NCBI RefSeq assembly: GCF_009649635.1
Contig: NZ_WJII01000001.1
Span: forward strand, 310,001-374,000
Direction: 5' to 3'
Origin: Microbacterium sp. SYP-A9085
Lineage (GTDB): Bacteria; Actinomycetota; Actinomycetes; Actinomycetales; Microbacteriaceae
Length of the DNA: 64,000 nucleotides
Shown: piece by piece, positions 26,440-35,334 of the stretch
How the letters are laid out: each line of letters begins with the position of its first letter
Position numbering within the stretch: position 1 is the first letter of the stretch
Notes under the pieces: generated by a model
What the model saw: the letters and a program-made list of their open reading frames with translations, nothing else
Database searches by the model: none
Told to the model about the DNA's origin: nothing
Translations under genes and position numbers: made by a program

Positions 26440-27944
26440 GCTGCCCCCTCCTCGTCGTCACGGTGGCCGGCCGCCACGGCGAGCACCTCGGCCTGCGTCG
26501 CCGTCGGCGCGAGCTGCGCGGCGACCTTCCCGGAGCGGAACACGATGATCCGATCCGAGATGCGCAGCACCTCGGTGAGGTCGGTCGTGATCACGAGCAC
26601 GGCGGTGCCGGCATCGGCGAGGTCCGAGATGATCTGGTGGATCTCCTCCTTCGCGCCGACATCCACCCCCTGTGTGGGCTCGGCGAGCACGAGCAGGCCC
26701 GGCCGCTCGACCAGCTGGCGGGCCAGCACGACCTTCTGCGCGTTGCCGCCGGACATAGCGCTCACCGGCTGACGCATGCTGGGCGTCTTCACCGCGAGCC
26801 GTGTGATGAGCCGGTTCGCGGTCTCCCGCTCGCTGCGCTGGCTCACCCAGCCGGGCAGCCGAGACAGGAGTCGGAGAGACCCGATGGTGATGTTGAAGGC
26901 GATCGACTGGAACGAGAAAATGCCCTGGCTCGACCGGTTCGCCGGGAGCATCCGCACGCCGCGCGACTTCGCGCGCATCGGGGAGCGCAGAGGTCGGCCG
27001 TCGCCGGCGACCCGGATGACGCCCGAGGTCGGTCGCCGCATGCCGTACACGACGTCGCCGACGTCGGCGGCGCCGGCCCCCACGAGCCCGTACAGTCCGA
27101 CGATCTCGCCGCGGCGCACGTCGAACGTGACATCTGCGAAGGCGCCGTCGAGCGTGAGCCCCTCGAGCTCGAGCATCGCATCGCCGGACGTGGTGGTCGT
27201 ACGCACCCCCTCGGTCAGCGCGCCTCCGACCATGCGCTCGGCGATCTCGCGGACGCTCAGCGTCCCGATCGGATCGGACGAGACCGTCTGACCGTCGCGC
27301 ATGACGGTCACCTCGTCCGCTATCTGGAACAGCTCATCGAGGCGGTGGGAGATGTAGATGATCGACACGCCCTCGCCCGCGAGCCGCCGGACCACCGTGA
27401 AGAGGACGTCGATCTCGCTCTGGGTGAGGATCGCGCTGGGCTCGTCCAGGATGAGGATGCGGGCGTCCTCGAGCAGGGCCTTCGCGATCGACACCTGCTG
27501 CTGCTGCGCGATCGACAGATACCGCACCGGAAGCGCGGCCACCCGCCGGTCCAGGCCGACGAGGTCGAGCAGGTTGAACATCCGCGGTGCCTGCGCGCGC
27601 CAGTCGATGACCGGGCCGCGCGTGATCTCCCGCCCGACGAAGAAGTTCTCCGCGACCGACAGGTCCTGGAACAGGTGCGGCTCCTGGTACACGGTCTGGA
27701 TGCCGAGTGCAATCGCATCGGCCGTCGACGCTATCCGGACCTCTTCCCCGTCGATGGCGATGCTGCCCGTGTCGGCGTGCTCGGCACCCGCGAGGATCTT
27801 GATCAAGGTCGACTTTCCCGCGCCGTTCTCGCCGACCAGGGCCATCACGGTCCCGGGGCCGATCTCGAGGTCTGCGTGTCGTATCGCATGTACGCCGCCG
27901 TAGCGTTTCGAGATGTCCCGCATCTGTAAGCGCTGTGAAGTCAT
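26436..27944 (-). CDS. Sugar ABC transporter ATPase, tandem domains (RhaT/RbsA type)
   Basis: This 502-aa protein has two ATPase domains. The first is canonical, with Walker A GENGAGKST, signature LSIAQQQQVSIAKALL and Walker B ILILDEPSA. The second is degenerate at Walker A (YGLVGAGAAD), as is normal for RbsA-type ATPases, but keeps SGGNAQKVVLARQL and LAEPTQGVDVG. ATG 27944 begins the conserved LQMRDISKRYGGVHA; the longer frame upstream has no ribosome site. It follows the binding-protein gene after a hairpin. Confidence 0.88.
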   Translation of the reverse strand: MTSQRLQMRDISKRYGGVHAIRHADLEIGPGTVMALVGENGAGKSTLIKILAGAEHADTGSIAIDGEEVRIASTADAIALGIQTVYQEPHLFQDLSVAENFFVGREITRGPVIDWRAQAPRMFNLLDLVGLDRRVAALPVRYLSIAQQQQVSIAKALLEDARILILDEPSAILTQSEIDVLFTVVRRLAGEGVSIIYISHRLDELFQIADEVTVMRDGQTVSSDPIGTLSVREIAERMVGGALTEGVRTTTTSGDAMLELEGLTLDGAFADVTFDVRRGEIVGLYGLVGAGAADVGDVVYGMRRPTSGVIRVAGDGRPLRSPMRAKSRGVRMLPANRSSQGIFSFQSIAFNITIGSLRLLSRLPGWVSQRSERETANRLITRLAVKTPSMRQPVSAMSGGNAQKVVLARQLVERPGLLVLAEPTQGVDVGAKEEIHQIISDLADAGTAVLVITTDLTEVLRISDRIIVFRSGKVAAQLAPTATQAEVLAVAAGHRDDEEGAA

Positions 27945-27970
27945 CGGCCGCCACCCGCCTTGATCATGCC

Positions 27971-28004
27971 GCCTGGGCACCGCGTGCACACGCGATGCCC
28001 AGGC
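27971..28004 (-). terminator. Intercistronic hairpin after rhamnose-binding protein gene
   Basis: GCCTGGGCA and TGCCCAGGC (27971-27979, 27996-28004) pair, with CGCGTG/CACGCG stacked inside after a mismatch. The hairpin lies between the binding-protein stop and the ATPase start. A partial attenuator is the likely role. Confidence 0.7.
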
Positions 28005-28011
28005 TGCGGAT

Positions 28012-29049
28012 TCAGTAGTTGTAGTTGCCGGCGTTGTCCTTGGTGATCACCAGGGGCGGCCCCAGCAGGAGCACCTTCGACGAGGCGTCGTACGTCGCGT
28101 CCGGGGCTCCCGGCACGTCGGGCTTGGCCGGGATCTCAGCACCCTTGGCCAGCTGCACGCCGGCCCACCCGGTCAGGTAGCCGAGGGCCTCGACGTCCCA
28201 CAGCACGGATGCGCTGGATGCTCCGGAATCCAGGTACGGCTTCATCGCCTGAGGCGTTCCCAGGCCCACCGTGAACACCTTGCCGATCTTGCCGGCATCC
28301 TTCACCGCCTGCGCGACGCCCGGCGCGCTGGACGTGCACTCGCCGACGAGACCGGTCAGATTGGGATGCGCGTTCATCAGGTCGGTGGCCATCTGCGTGG
28401 CCTTGGCCTGGTCCTCACCGGCATACACGATGTCGACGATCTTCGCGTTCGGGTACTTCTCGGCCGTGTACTTCTTCTGCACGGCGATCCACGAGTTCAG
28501 GTTCTCGGCGGTCTCACCGCACGAGACGATGGCGTACTCGCCCTTGTCTCCCATGGCCTTCATGAGCTGATCCGTGAGGGTCTGTCCGAGGCCCTCTGCG
28601 GTGGCCTGATTGACGAACAGCTCGCGCGCGGAATCGGGCGCATCCGTGTCGGCGGTGGCGATGTGGATGCCGGCGTCCTGCGCCTGCTTGAGCACCGGCG
28701 CCATCGAGTTCGGGTCGTTCGGCGCCACGAACAGGACACCGACCTTCTGCTGGATGAACGAGCGGACGATGTCGGCCTGGGCGGCGGCATCCGCCGACGT
28801 CGGCCCCTGGTACAGCCAGGTGAAGCCGAGGTCCTTGGCAGCCTTCTGGCCGCCGGTGTTCATCGCCTCGAAGTAGGGAATGCCCTGCAGCTTCGGGACG
28901 AACGCGACCGAAACCTCGCCGCCGCCGTTGCCGGTGCTGGCGGAAGCACCGGGATTGTCACCGCTGCTTCGCTGCGTGCACCCCGTCAGCGTCATGGCCA
29001 CGACCGCTGCGGCCGCGGCCATGACGGAGATCGTCTTCACGATTTTCAC
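28012..29049 (-). CDS. rhaS: L-rhamnose-type ABC substrate-binding lipoprotein
   Basis: This 345-aa precursor carries a lipoprotein signal with LTGC at the cleavage site and a type I periplasmic sugar-binding fold (VSVAFVPKLQGIPYFEAMNTGGQKAA, LFVAPNDPNSMAPVL, VGLGTPQAMKPYLDSG). This matches rhamnose and autoinducer-2/ribose receptors. GTG 29049 is chosen because AAGGAGG lies six bases upstream; an upstream in-frame ATG at 29073 has none. It heads the importer operon running to 23363. Transcription should be controlled by LacI at the operator near 29201. Confidence 0.85.
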   Translation of the reverse strand: MKIVKTISVMAAAAAVVAMTLTGCTQRSSGDNPGASASTGNGGGEVSVAFVPKLQGIPYFEAMNTGGQKAAKDLGFTWLYQGPTSADAAAQADIVRSFIQQKVGVLFVAPNDPNSMAPVLKQAQDAGIHIATADTDAPDSARELFVNQATAEGLGQTLTDQLMKAMGDKGEYAIVSCGETAENLNSWIAVQKKYTAEKYPNAKIVDIVYAGEDQAKATQMATDLMNAHPNLTGLVGECTSSAPGVAQAVKDAGKIGKVFTVGLGTPQAMKPYLDSGASSASVLWDVEALGYLTGWAGVQLAKGAEIPAKPDVPGAPDATYDASSKVLLLGPPLVITKDNAGNYNY

Positions 29050-29199
29050 ATCAACCTCCTTGTCGTCGTGCACCGTCGCTCACCATGGGCTGGTCTTCGG
29101 CCGGCCGGTCCGCGCGGCATATCCGCGGCGAATCAGCGTCGATACGTCGTCATACTAACGACGGGTTCCGGCGAGCCCAGCATGGATCCGCGTCACAGC

Positions 29200-29214
29200 A
29201 TTGTAACGATTCAA
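29200..29214. promoter_or_regulatory. LacI-family operator overlapping the importer -10
   Basis: TTGTAACGATTCAA (29201-29214) is an imperfect palindrome around a central CG. It shares AACGATTCA with the operator at 30275-30286. On the minus strand TACAAT (29200-29205) inside it is a good -10 box for the binding-protein gene, so binding would block transcription. Confidence 0.65.
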
Positions 29215-29223
29215 TTCACCGTT

Positions 29224-30231
29224 TCACCCGGAGGTCGTCTGCCGCTTCACCAGTTCCGGCCGGAACCGCACGTGCTCCTCGTGTCGTGGATCGCCGGACT
29301 GGATTGCCCGCAGCAGCAGCTCGACCGCCGTCCGGCCGATCAACTGCGCCGGCTGACGAATCGATGTCAGGGGAACGACGGTGGCCGCGGCGAAGTCGAT
29401 GTCGTCGTAGCCGATCAGCGCAATGTCGTCCGGAACCTTGAGTGGTCCCATGATCGTCAGCGCCTGCAACAGCCCGACGGCCAGCAGATCGTTCGCCGCG
29501 AAGATGGCATCGGGGCGTTCGCCCGGCGCGCGCGCGAGGATGCGCTCGCCCGCCTCCCGGCCGTGCAGCACAGTCAGCGCCGGCATCTCGATGACCTCGA
29601 GCGTGGCATCGCCGACCCCGGAGACCGCGGCGCGGGCCCCCTGCAGGCGGTACGCCACCTGCGGGATGGCGAGGGGGCCCCCGATGAAGCACAGCCGCCG
29701 GCGCCCGGTCTGCAGCAGGTGGGCGGCGGCCAGTGAGCCGCCTTCGACGTCGTCGACGGACACCGAGCTGTAGGGGCCGTGCGGAAGCTCGGCGTCTACC
29801 AGCACGACCGGAACACCGGCATCCTGCAGCCGGCGCAGGCGGCGGTCATCCGCGGCCGCGGGCGTGATCAGGACGCCGTTGACGCGCTGCTCGCGGAAAA
29901 GATCGAGGTAGCGGCCTTCGCGTCGCGCGTCTTCGTCGCTGTTGCCGAGCAGCAGCGACAGCTCCTCGGCCGCCGCCCGCTCCTCGGCCCCGCGGGCGAC
30001 GTCCGCGAAGAACGGGTTGGCGGCGTCGAGCACGACCATCCCAATCGTGCGACTGCGCCCGGCGCGCAGCTGCCGCGCGGCATCGTTGCGCACGAAGCCC
30101 AGGCGGTCGATGGCCGCCTGCACCCGGGCCACCGTCGACGGCGCCACCTTCTCGGGGCGGTTCAAGACATTCGACACGGTCCCCACCGACACCCCCGCCG
30201 CATCCGCGACATCCCGTACGCTTACCGCCAT
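29224..30231 (-). CDS. LacI-family repressor of rhamnose genes
   Basis: This 335-aa regulator has a LacI headpiece (VRDVADAAGVSVGTVSNVLNRPEKVAPSTVARV at residues 5-37) with hinge helix VRNDAARQLRAGRSRTIG and a periplasmic-binding-like effector domain. Start ATG 30231 follows GAGGAAG. It lies between the importer operon (same strand, own promoter) and the divergent rhaM operon. Matching operators with central CG flank it on both sides, so it probably represses both units and itself. L-rhamnose or L-rhamnulose would be the inducer, by inference. Confidence 0.88.
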   Translation of the reverse strand: MAVSVRDVADAAGVSVGTVSNVLNRPEKVAPSTVARVQAAIDRLGFVRNDAARQLRAGRSRTIGMVVLDAANPFFADVARGAEERAAAEELSLLLGNSDEDARREGRYLDLFREQRVNGVLITPAAADDRRLRRLQDAGVPVVLVDAELPHGPYSSVSVDDVEGGSLAAAHLLQTGRRRLCFIGGPLAIPQVAYRLQGARAAVSGVGDATLEVIEMPALTVLHGREAGERILARAPGERPDAIFAANDLLAVGLLQALTIMGPLKVPDDIALIGYDDIDFAAATVVPLTSIRQPAQLIGRTAVELLLRAIQSGDPRHEEHVRFRPELVKRQTTSG

Positions 30232-30243
30232 GTCTTCCTCTCG

Positions 30244-30273
30244 TTGACGCCAGCGTATCGACGCCCTTATAGT
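30244..30273 (+). promoter_or_regulatory. Promoter of the rhamnose catabolic operon
   Basis: TTGACG (30244-30249) and TATAGT (30268-30273) are separated by 18 bases. The start site would fall inside the operator at 30275-30286. Translation starts at 30324 after GAGGAAGTGAG. Confidence 0.6.
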
Positions 30274-30274
30274 T

Positions 30275-30286
30275 TGAAACGATTCA
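30275..30286. promoter_or_regulatory. LacI-family operator
   Basis: TGAAACGATTCA is a near-palindrome with the central CG typical of LacI/CcpA-family sites. It begins one base after the -10 box, covering the transcription start. The same AACGATTCA core occurs before the importer operon. Confidence 0.7.
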
Positions 30287-30323
30287 TCGCCGTCCGCCAT
30301 CGACCCGTGCACGAGGAAGTGAG

Positions 30324-30698
30324 ATGACGCGCATCTGCTTCGAGCTGCAGGTCCGCCCCGAGCTCGTCGGGGAGTACATCGTCCGGCACCGTTCGGTGTG
30401 GCCGGAGATGCTCGCCGAGATCGCCGCCGCGGGCCGGCGCAACTACTCGCTGTTCCTCGGCGACGGCGGCCGGCTGATCGGCTACTACGAGACCGATGAC
30501 GACGCGGCCGCTCGGGCATATCTTGCGGCATCCCCCGTCGCTGCCCGGTGGGAGGCCGAGATGGGCCGCTTCTTCGCCGGCCTGGACGGCCGCGCCGACG
30601 AGGCAGCATCGCTTCCCGAGGTCTTCCACCTCGCGGGCCGACACGTGACATCCCACACCGACACCGACACCGACACCGCAGAAGGCTCCGCATCATGA
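30324..30698 (+). CDS. rhaM: L-rhamnose mutarotase
   Basis: This 124-aa dimeric alpha+beta-barrel protein interconverts alpha- and beta-L-rhamnopyranose. Family motifs are plain: FELQVRPELVGEYIVRH, VWPEML and AGRRNYSLFL in the first 50 residues. It begins the four-gene catabolic operon. The tail beyond the conserved domain is unusual: four tandem ACACCG hexamers (30655-30678) encode alternating Thr-Asp residues, a repeat prone to copy-number change. Its stop overlaps the isomerase ATG. Confidence 0.93.
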   Translation: MTRICFELQVRPELVGEYIVRHRSVWPEMLAEIAAAGRRNYSLFLGDGGRLIGYYETDDDAAARAYLAASPVAARWEAEMGRFFAGLDGRADEAASLPEVFHLAGRHVTSHTDTDTDTAEGSAS

Positions 30699-31861
30699 CC
30701 ACGCTTACTCCCGACACCCTCGCCGCGCTCCAGCAGCAGGCGATCGAACTGCCCAGCTGGGCGTTCGGCAACTCCGGGACGCGGTTCAGGGTCTTCGGCA
30801 CGCCGGGCACGCCGCGCGACCCGTTCGAGAAGATCGCGGACGCCGCTCAGGTCCACAAGCACACGGGCCTGGCTCCCACGGTCGCCCTGCATATCCCGTG
30901 GGACGTCGTCGACGACTTCGCCGCACTGCGCCGCCACGCCGAGGACCTCGGGGTGGCGCTCGGGACGGTCAACTCCAACACGTTCCAGGACGAGGACTAC
31001 AAGTTCGGCGCCCTCACGCACGAGGATGACACGATCCGCCGGAAGGCGATTGACCACCACCTCGCGTGCATCGACGTGATGGATGCCACCGGCTCGCGTG
31101 ATCTGAAGATCTGGCTCGCCGAGGGGTCGAACTACCCGGGACAGAACGACATGCGGGCGCGGCAGGAGCGCCTGCACGACTCCCTCTCGACGATCTACGC
31201 GCGGCTGGGTGAGAACCAGCGCCTCGTCCTGGAGTACAAGTTCTTCGAGCCGTCGTTCTACCACACCGACGTCCCGGACTGGGGCACCTCGTACGTGCAG
31301 GTCGCCGCGCTCGGCGAGCGCGCGATGGTGTGCCTGGACACCGGCCACCACGCCCCGGGCACGAACATCGAGTTCATCGTCATGCAGCTGCTGCGGCTCG
31401 GCAAGCTCGGGTCGTTCGACTTCAACTCGCGCTTCTACGCCGATGACGACCTCATCGTGGGCGCCGCCGATCCGTTCCAGCTGTTCCGGATCCTGGTCGA
31501 GGTCGTCCGCGGCGGCGGACTGAACAGCCCCGACGTGGCGTTCATGCTCGATCAGTGCCACAACATCGAGAAGAAGATCCCCGGGCAGATCCGTTCGGTG
31601 CTGAACGTCCAGGAGATGACGGCCCGGGCGCTGCTGCTCGACCGGGCGGCGCTGACCCGCGCGCAGACCGAGAACGACGTGCTCACGGCGAACGCGATCA
31701 TGATGGACGCGTTCTACACCGACGTGCGCCCGGCGCTGGCGCAGTGGCGCGAGTCGCGCGGACTGCCGGCCGACCCGATGGCCGCCTACGCGGCGTCCGG
31801 ATACCAGGAGAAGATCGAGGCCGACCGCGTCGGCGGCGTGCAGGCCGGATGGGGCGCCTGA
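30695..31861 (+). CDS. rhaI: L-rhamnose isomerase
   Basis: This 388-aa TIM-barrel isomerase converts L-rhamnose to L-rhamnulose. It belongs to the RhaI type first known from Pseudomonas stutzeri, distinct from E. coli RhaA. Metal-site segments are LEYKFFEPSFYHTDVPDWGT, VCLDTGHHAPGTNIE and GSFDFNSRFYADDDL. ATG 30695 overlaps the rhaM stop by four bases. The gene is followed 27 bases later by the aldolase/dehydrogenase fusion. Confidence 0.93.
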   Translation: MTTLTPDTLAALQQQAIELPSWAFGNSGTRFRVFGTPGTPRDPFEKIADAAQVHKHTGLAPTVALHIPWDVVDDFAALRRHAEDLGVALGTVNSNTFQDEDYKFGALTHEDDTIRRKAIDHHLACIDVMDATGSRDLKIWLAEGSNYPGQNDMRARQERLHDSLSTIYARLGENQRLVLEYKFFEPSFYHTDVPDWGTSYVQVAALGERAMVCLDTGHHAPGTNIEFIVMQLLRLGKLGSFDFNSRFYADDDLIVGAADPFQLFRILVEVVRGGGLNSPDVAFMLDQCHNIEKKIPGQIRSVLNVQEMTARALLLDRAALTRAQTENDVLTANAIMMDAFYTDVRPALAQWRESRGLPADPMAAYAASGYQEKIEADRVGGVQAGWGA

Positions 31862-31888
31862 GCGGCATCCGAGACTCTGGAGAACACC

Positions 31889-33925
31889 ATGACCAACCCC
31901 ACCGTTGATGACCTCATCGCCCGCAGCAACCGTCTGGGCGCCGATCCGAAGAACACGAACTACGCCGGCGGTAACACGTCCGTCAAGGGCACCGAGACCG
32001 ACCCGGTCACCGGAAAGCCGGTCGAACTGCTGTGGGTGAAGGGGTCGGGCGGCGACCTCGGCACGCTGACGCCCCAAGGGCTGGCGGTGCTGCGGCTGGA
32101 CCGGATGCGCGCCCTCGTGAACGTGTACCCGGGCGTCGACCGCGAGGACGAAATGGTCGCCGCGTTCGACTACTGCCTGCACGGAAGGGGCGGGGCTGCG
32201 CCGTCCATCGACACCGCGATGCACGGGCTCGTGGATGCCGCACACGTCGACCACCTGCATCCGGACGCCGGCATCGCCATCGCCACGGCCGCCGACGGCG
32301 AGCGCCTCACGCCGGAGATCTTCGGCGACAGGGTCGTGTGGGTGCCGTGGCGCCGGCCGGGATTCCAGCTGGGCCTGGACATCGCCGCCATCAAGGAGAG
32401 CAACCCGCAGGCCGTGGGCTGCATCCTCGGCGGGCACGGCATCACCGCGTGGGGGGACAGTTCCGACGAGGCCGAAGCGAACTCGCTGTGGATCATCGCC
32501 ACCGCGCAGGCCTACATCGACGAGCACGGCGCCGCCGATCCCTTCGGCCCGATCCGGCCCGGGTTCGAGGCCCTCCGCGCGCCGGCGCGGCGCGCGAAGG
32601 CGGCCGCGCTGGCCGCCACGATCCGCGGCCTCGCGTCCACCGACAAGCGGATGGTCGGCCACTTCACCGACGACCCGGTCGTGCTGGATTTCCTCGCCGC
32701 AGCGAAGGCCCCTGCCCTGGCGGCGCTCGGCACCAGCTGCCCCGATCACTTCCTGCGCACCAAGGTCATGCCGATGCTGCTGGACCTGCCCGCGGACGCG
32801 ACCGTCGAGGCATCCATCACCCGGCTGCGCGAGCTGCACGGGACGTACCGCGCCGATTACGCCGCGTATTACGAGCGACACGCCGACGCCGACTCGCCCG
32901 CGATGCGCGGCGCCGACCCGCTGATAGTGCTGGTGCCGGGGGTGGGCATGTTCAGCTATGGCGCGAACAAGCAGACCGCGCGCGTGGCCGGCGAGTTCTA
33001 TGTCAACGCCATCAACGTGATGCGCGGCGCCGAGGCGCTGTCCACGTACGCACCGATCCCCGAGGCGGAGAAGTTCCGCATCGAGTACTGGGCGCTCGAA
33101 GAGGCGAAGCTGCGCAGGATGCCGCAGCCGAAGACCCACCAGGGGCGCATAGCGTTCGTCACCGGGGCCGCCTCCGGCATCGGCAAGGCCATCGCGACGC
33201 GCCTGGCCGCCGAGGGCGCCTGCGTCGTGGTCGCCGATCTGGACCTCGCAAAGGCGCAGGACGTCGCCGCCGGTCTCGGGTCGACGGATGTCGCTATCGG
33301 CGTCGCCGCGAACGTCGCCGACGCCGGCGGCGTGCAGGCGGCGATCGACGCCACCGTGCTCGCGTTCGGCGGCATCGACCTGGTCGTCAACAACGCGGGA
33401 TTGTCGCTGTCCAAGCCGCTGCTGGAGACCACCGAGAAGGACTGGGATCTTCAGCACGATGTCATGGCGAAGGGCTCGTTCCTGGTCTCGAAGGCGGCCG
33501 CGAAGCCGCTGATCGAACAGGGCATGGGCGGCGACATCGTCTACATCTCGTCGAAGAACAGCGTGTTCGCGGGTCCCGCGAACATCGCCTACTCCGCCAC
33601 GAAGGCCGACCAGGCGCACCAGGTGCGGCTGCTCGCGGTCGAGCTCGGCGAGCACGGCGTGCGCGTGAACGGCATCAACCCGGACGGGGTGGTGCGCGGG
33701 TCGGGCATCTTCGCCGGCGGGTGGGGGGCGCAGCGCGCCGCGACGTACGGGGTCAAGGAGGAGGACCTCGGTCAGTTCTACGCGAACCGGACGATCCTCA
33801 AGCGCGAGGTGGTGCCGGAGAACGTCGCGGACGCCGTCTATGTGCTGACCGGACCGGAGCTCAGCCGCACGACCGGCCTGCACATCCCCGTGGATTCGGG
33901 TGTCGCGGCGGCATTCCTGCGATGA
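31889..33925 (+). CDS. rhaEW: Bifunctional rhamnulose-1-phosphate aldolase/L-lactaldehyde dehydrogenase
   Basis: This 678-aa fusion has a class II aldolase domain (about residues 1-400; zinc ligands in HVDHLHPDAG and GGHGITAWG) and a short-chain dehydrogenase domain (about 415-678; VTGAASGIGKA, VVNNAG, YISSKNS and YSATK). The same architecture is known in Bacillus and actinobacteria as RhaEW. It splits rhamnulose-1-phosphate into dihydroxyacetone phosphate and lactaldehyde, then acts on lactaldehyde. GGAGAAC precedes ATG 31889. The stop overlaps the kinase start by four bases. Confidence 0.9.
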   Translation: MTNPTVDDLIARSNRLGADPKNTNYAGGNTSVKGTETDPVTGKPVELLWVKGSGGDLGTLTPQGLAVLRLDRMRALVNVYPGVDREDEMVAAFDYCLHGRGGAAPSIDTAMHGLVDAAHVDHLHPDAGIAIATAADGERLTPEIFGDRVVWVPWRRPGFQLGLDIAAIKESNPQAVGCILGGHGITAWGDSSDEAEANSLWIIATAQAYIDEHGAADPFGPIRPGFEALRAPARRAKAAALAATIRGLASTDKRMVGHFTDDPVVLDFLAAAKAPALAALGTSCPDHFLRTKVMPMLLDLPADATVEASITRLRELHGTYRADYAAYYERHADADSPAMRGADPLIVLVPGVGMFSYGANKQTARVAGEFYVNAINVMRGAEALSTYAPIPEAEKFRIEYWALEEAKLRRMPQPKTHQGRIAFVTGAASGIGKAIATRLAAEGACVVVADLDLAKAQDVAAGLGSTDVAIGVAANVADAGGVQAAIDATVLAFGGIDLVVNNAGLSLSKPLLETTEKDWDLQHDVMAKGSFLVSKAAAKPLIEQGMGGDIVYISSKNSVFAGPANIAYSATKADQAHQVRLLAVELGEHGVRVNGINPDGVVRGSGIFAGGWGAQRAATYGVKEEDLGQFYANRTILKREVVPENVADAVYVLTGPELSRTTGLHIPVDSGVAAAFLR

Positions 33926-35334
33926 GTCCCGGGGAGGTCGCCGCTATCGACCTGGGCGCCACCAGCGGCCGGGTGATCGTGGGCCGGGTCGGGACCGACA
34001 CCCTCGACGCCACGACGACAGCACGCTTCCCGAACGCTCCGGTGCGGGCGGGCGACGGGCTGCACACCGACATCCTGTCCCTGTACGGCGCGGCGCAGGA
34101 CGGGCTGCGCACAGCGCTGCGCGACCACCCCGGCATCGTGAGCATCGGCGTGGACTCCTGGGCCGTGGACTACGCCCTGTTGCGCGGCGGGCGTATGCTC
34201 GGCTCCCCGTTCCACTATCGCGACGAGCGCACCGCGCGCGGCGTCGCGGCGGTCCATGCCCGGATGCCGCACCCGGCCCTCTTCGCCCGCAACGGCCTGC
34301 AGTTCCTGCCGTTCACCACGCTGTACCAGTTCGCCGGCGAAGACCCTGACGTGCTCGCTTTCGCGGACACCGCGCTGCTCATCCCGGACCTCGTCGGCTA
34401 CTGGCTCACGGGACGCGCCGTTGCGGAGCGCACGAACGCGTCGACCACCGGCCTGCTGCGCGGCGGCGCCTGGGACGACGAGCTCATCCGGGCACTGGGC
34501 TTCCCCCGCGGCATCCTCCCCGAGCTCGTCTCGCCCGGGGATCGGATCGGGATGCTGCGCCCCGACGTGACGGCGTCCCTGGGCGCGGGTCCCCGGTTGG
34601 CCGTGACGGCGGTGGGGTCCCACGACACGGCGTCCGCCGTAGTGGCGGTGCCGATGCGCGCGGGCGAGGCCGCCTACATATCATGCGGGACGTGGGGGCT
34701 GGTCGGGGTGGAGGTAGAGCGGCCCGTGCTCACCGACGCTGTGCTCGCCGCGAACTTCACTAACGAGGGCGGCGTCGACGGACGGGTCCGCCTGCTGCAC
34801 AACGTGATGGGGATGTGGGTGCTCAACGAGAGCGTGCGGGTGTGGGAGCGGGACGGCGAGCGCGTGGATCTGCCGTCGCTGCTGCGCGCCGCCGCGGCCG
34901 TCGACGCGGCGACGGTGCCCGTCTTCGGTGTGGACGACCCGCGCTTCCTGCCGCCCGGCGACATGCCCGCGCGCATCGACGCGTGGTGCGCGGAGCACGG
35001 TGTCCAGGCCCCGCACACGCGCGCCGAGTACGCGCGGTCGATCATCGAGTCGCTCGCGCAGGCCTTCACGGATGCCGTGGCCACGGCATCCCGTGTCTCC
35101 GGCGTCGCGGTGCGCACCATCCACATCGTGGGCGGCGGGGCGCACAATGACCTGCTCTGCCAGCGCACGGCCGACCGCTCCGGGCTGCCCGTGCAGGCCG
35201 GTCCGATCGAGGCGACCGCGCTCGGCAACATCCTGGTCCAGGGGCGCGCGACCGGGCTCGTGACGGGAACGCTCGAGGCGCTGCGCGACCTTGTGGCCCG
35301 CACCCATCCGCCGCGGCGGTTCCACCCGCGCTAG
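33922..35334 (+). CDS. rhaB: Rhamnulokinase
   Basis: This 470-aa FGGY-family sugar kinase phosphorylates L-rhamnulose with ATP. Motifs in order are IDLGATSGRV, GVDSWAVDYALL, GSHDTASAVVAVP, SCGTWGLVGVE and VGGGAHNDLLCQ. ATG 33922 overlaps the previous stop; the same frame stays open far upstream but only as an antisense-type shadow of the aldolase gene. It ends the operon and overlaps the convergent ABM gene by four bases. Confidence 0.93.
   Translation: MSPGEVAAIDLGATSGRVIVGRVGTDTLDATTTARFPNAPVRAGDGLHTDILSLYGAAQDGLRTALRDHPGIVSIGVDSWAVDYALLRGGRMLGSPFHYRDERTARGVAAVHARMPHPALFARNGLQFLPFTTLYQFAGEDPDVLAFADTALLIPDLVGYWLTGRAVAERTNASTTGLLRGGAWDDELIRALGFPRGILPELVSPGDRIGMLRPDVTASLGAGPRLAVTAVGSHDTASAVVAVPMRAGEAAYISCGTWGLVGVEVERPVLTDAVLAANFTNEGGVDGRVRLLHNVMGMWVLNESVRVWERDGERVDLPSLLRAAAAVDAATVPVFGVDDPRFLPPGDMPARIDAWCAEHGVQAPHTRAEYARSIIESLAQAFTDAVATASRVSGVAVRTIHIVGGGAHNDLLCQRTADRSGLPVQAGPIEATALGNILVQGRATGLVTGTLEALRDLVARTHPPRRFHPR

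Noticed and set aside
24272..26461. 729-codon frame upstream of the second sugar permease
   Set aside because: The added part overlaps the first permease gene out of frame and is Arg/His-rich; the permease begins at 25423.
30485..33883. 1132-codon open frame antisense to rhaM, rhaI and the aldolase/dehydrogenase gene
   Set aside because: It is a high-GC shadow: the translation is Arg/His/Gly/Val-rich with no domain, while the opposite strand encodes three well-conserved enzymes.
32032..33921. Upstream extension of the rhamnulokinase frame by about 630 codons
   Set aside because: The extension overlaps the aldolase/dehydrogenase gene in another frame, is Arg/Gly-rich and has no homology; the kinase starts at 33922 with a 4-base overlap.
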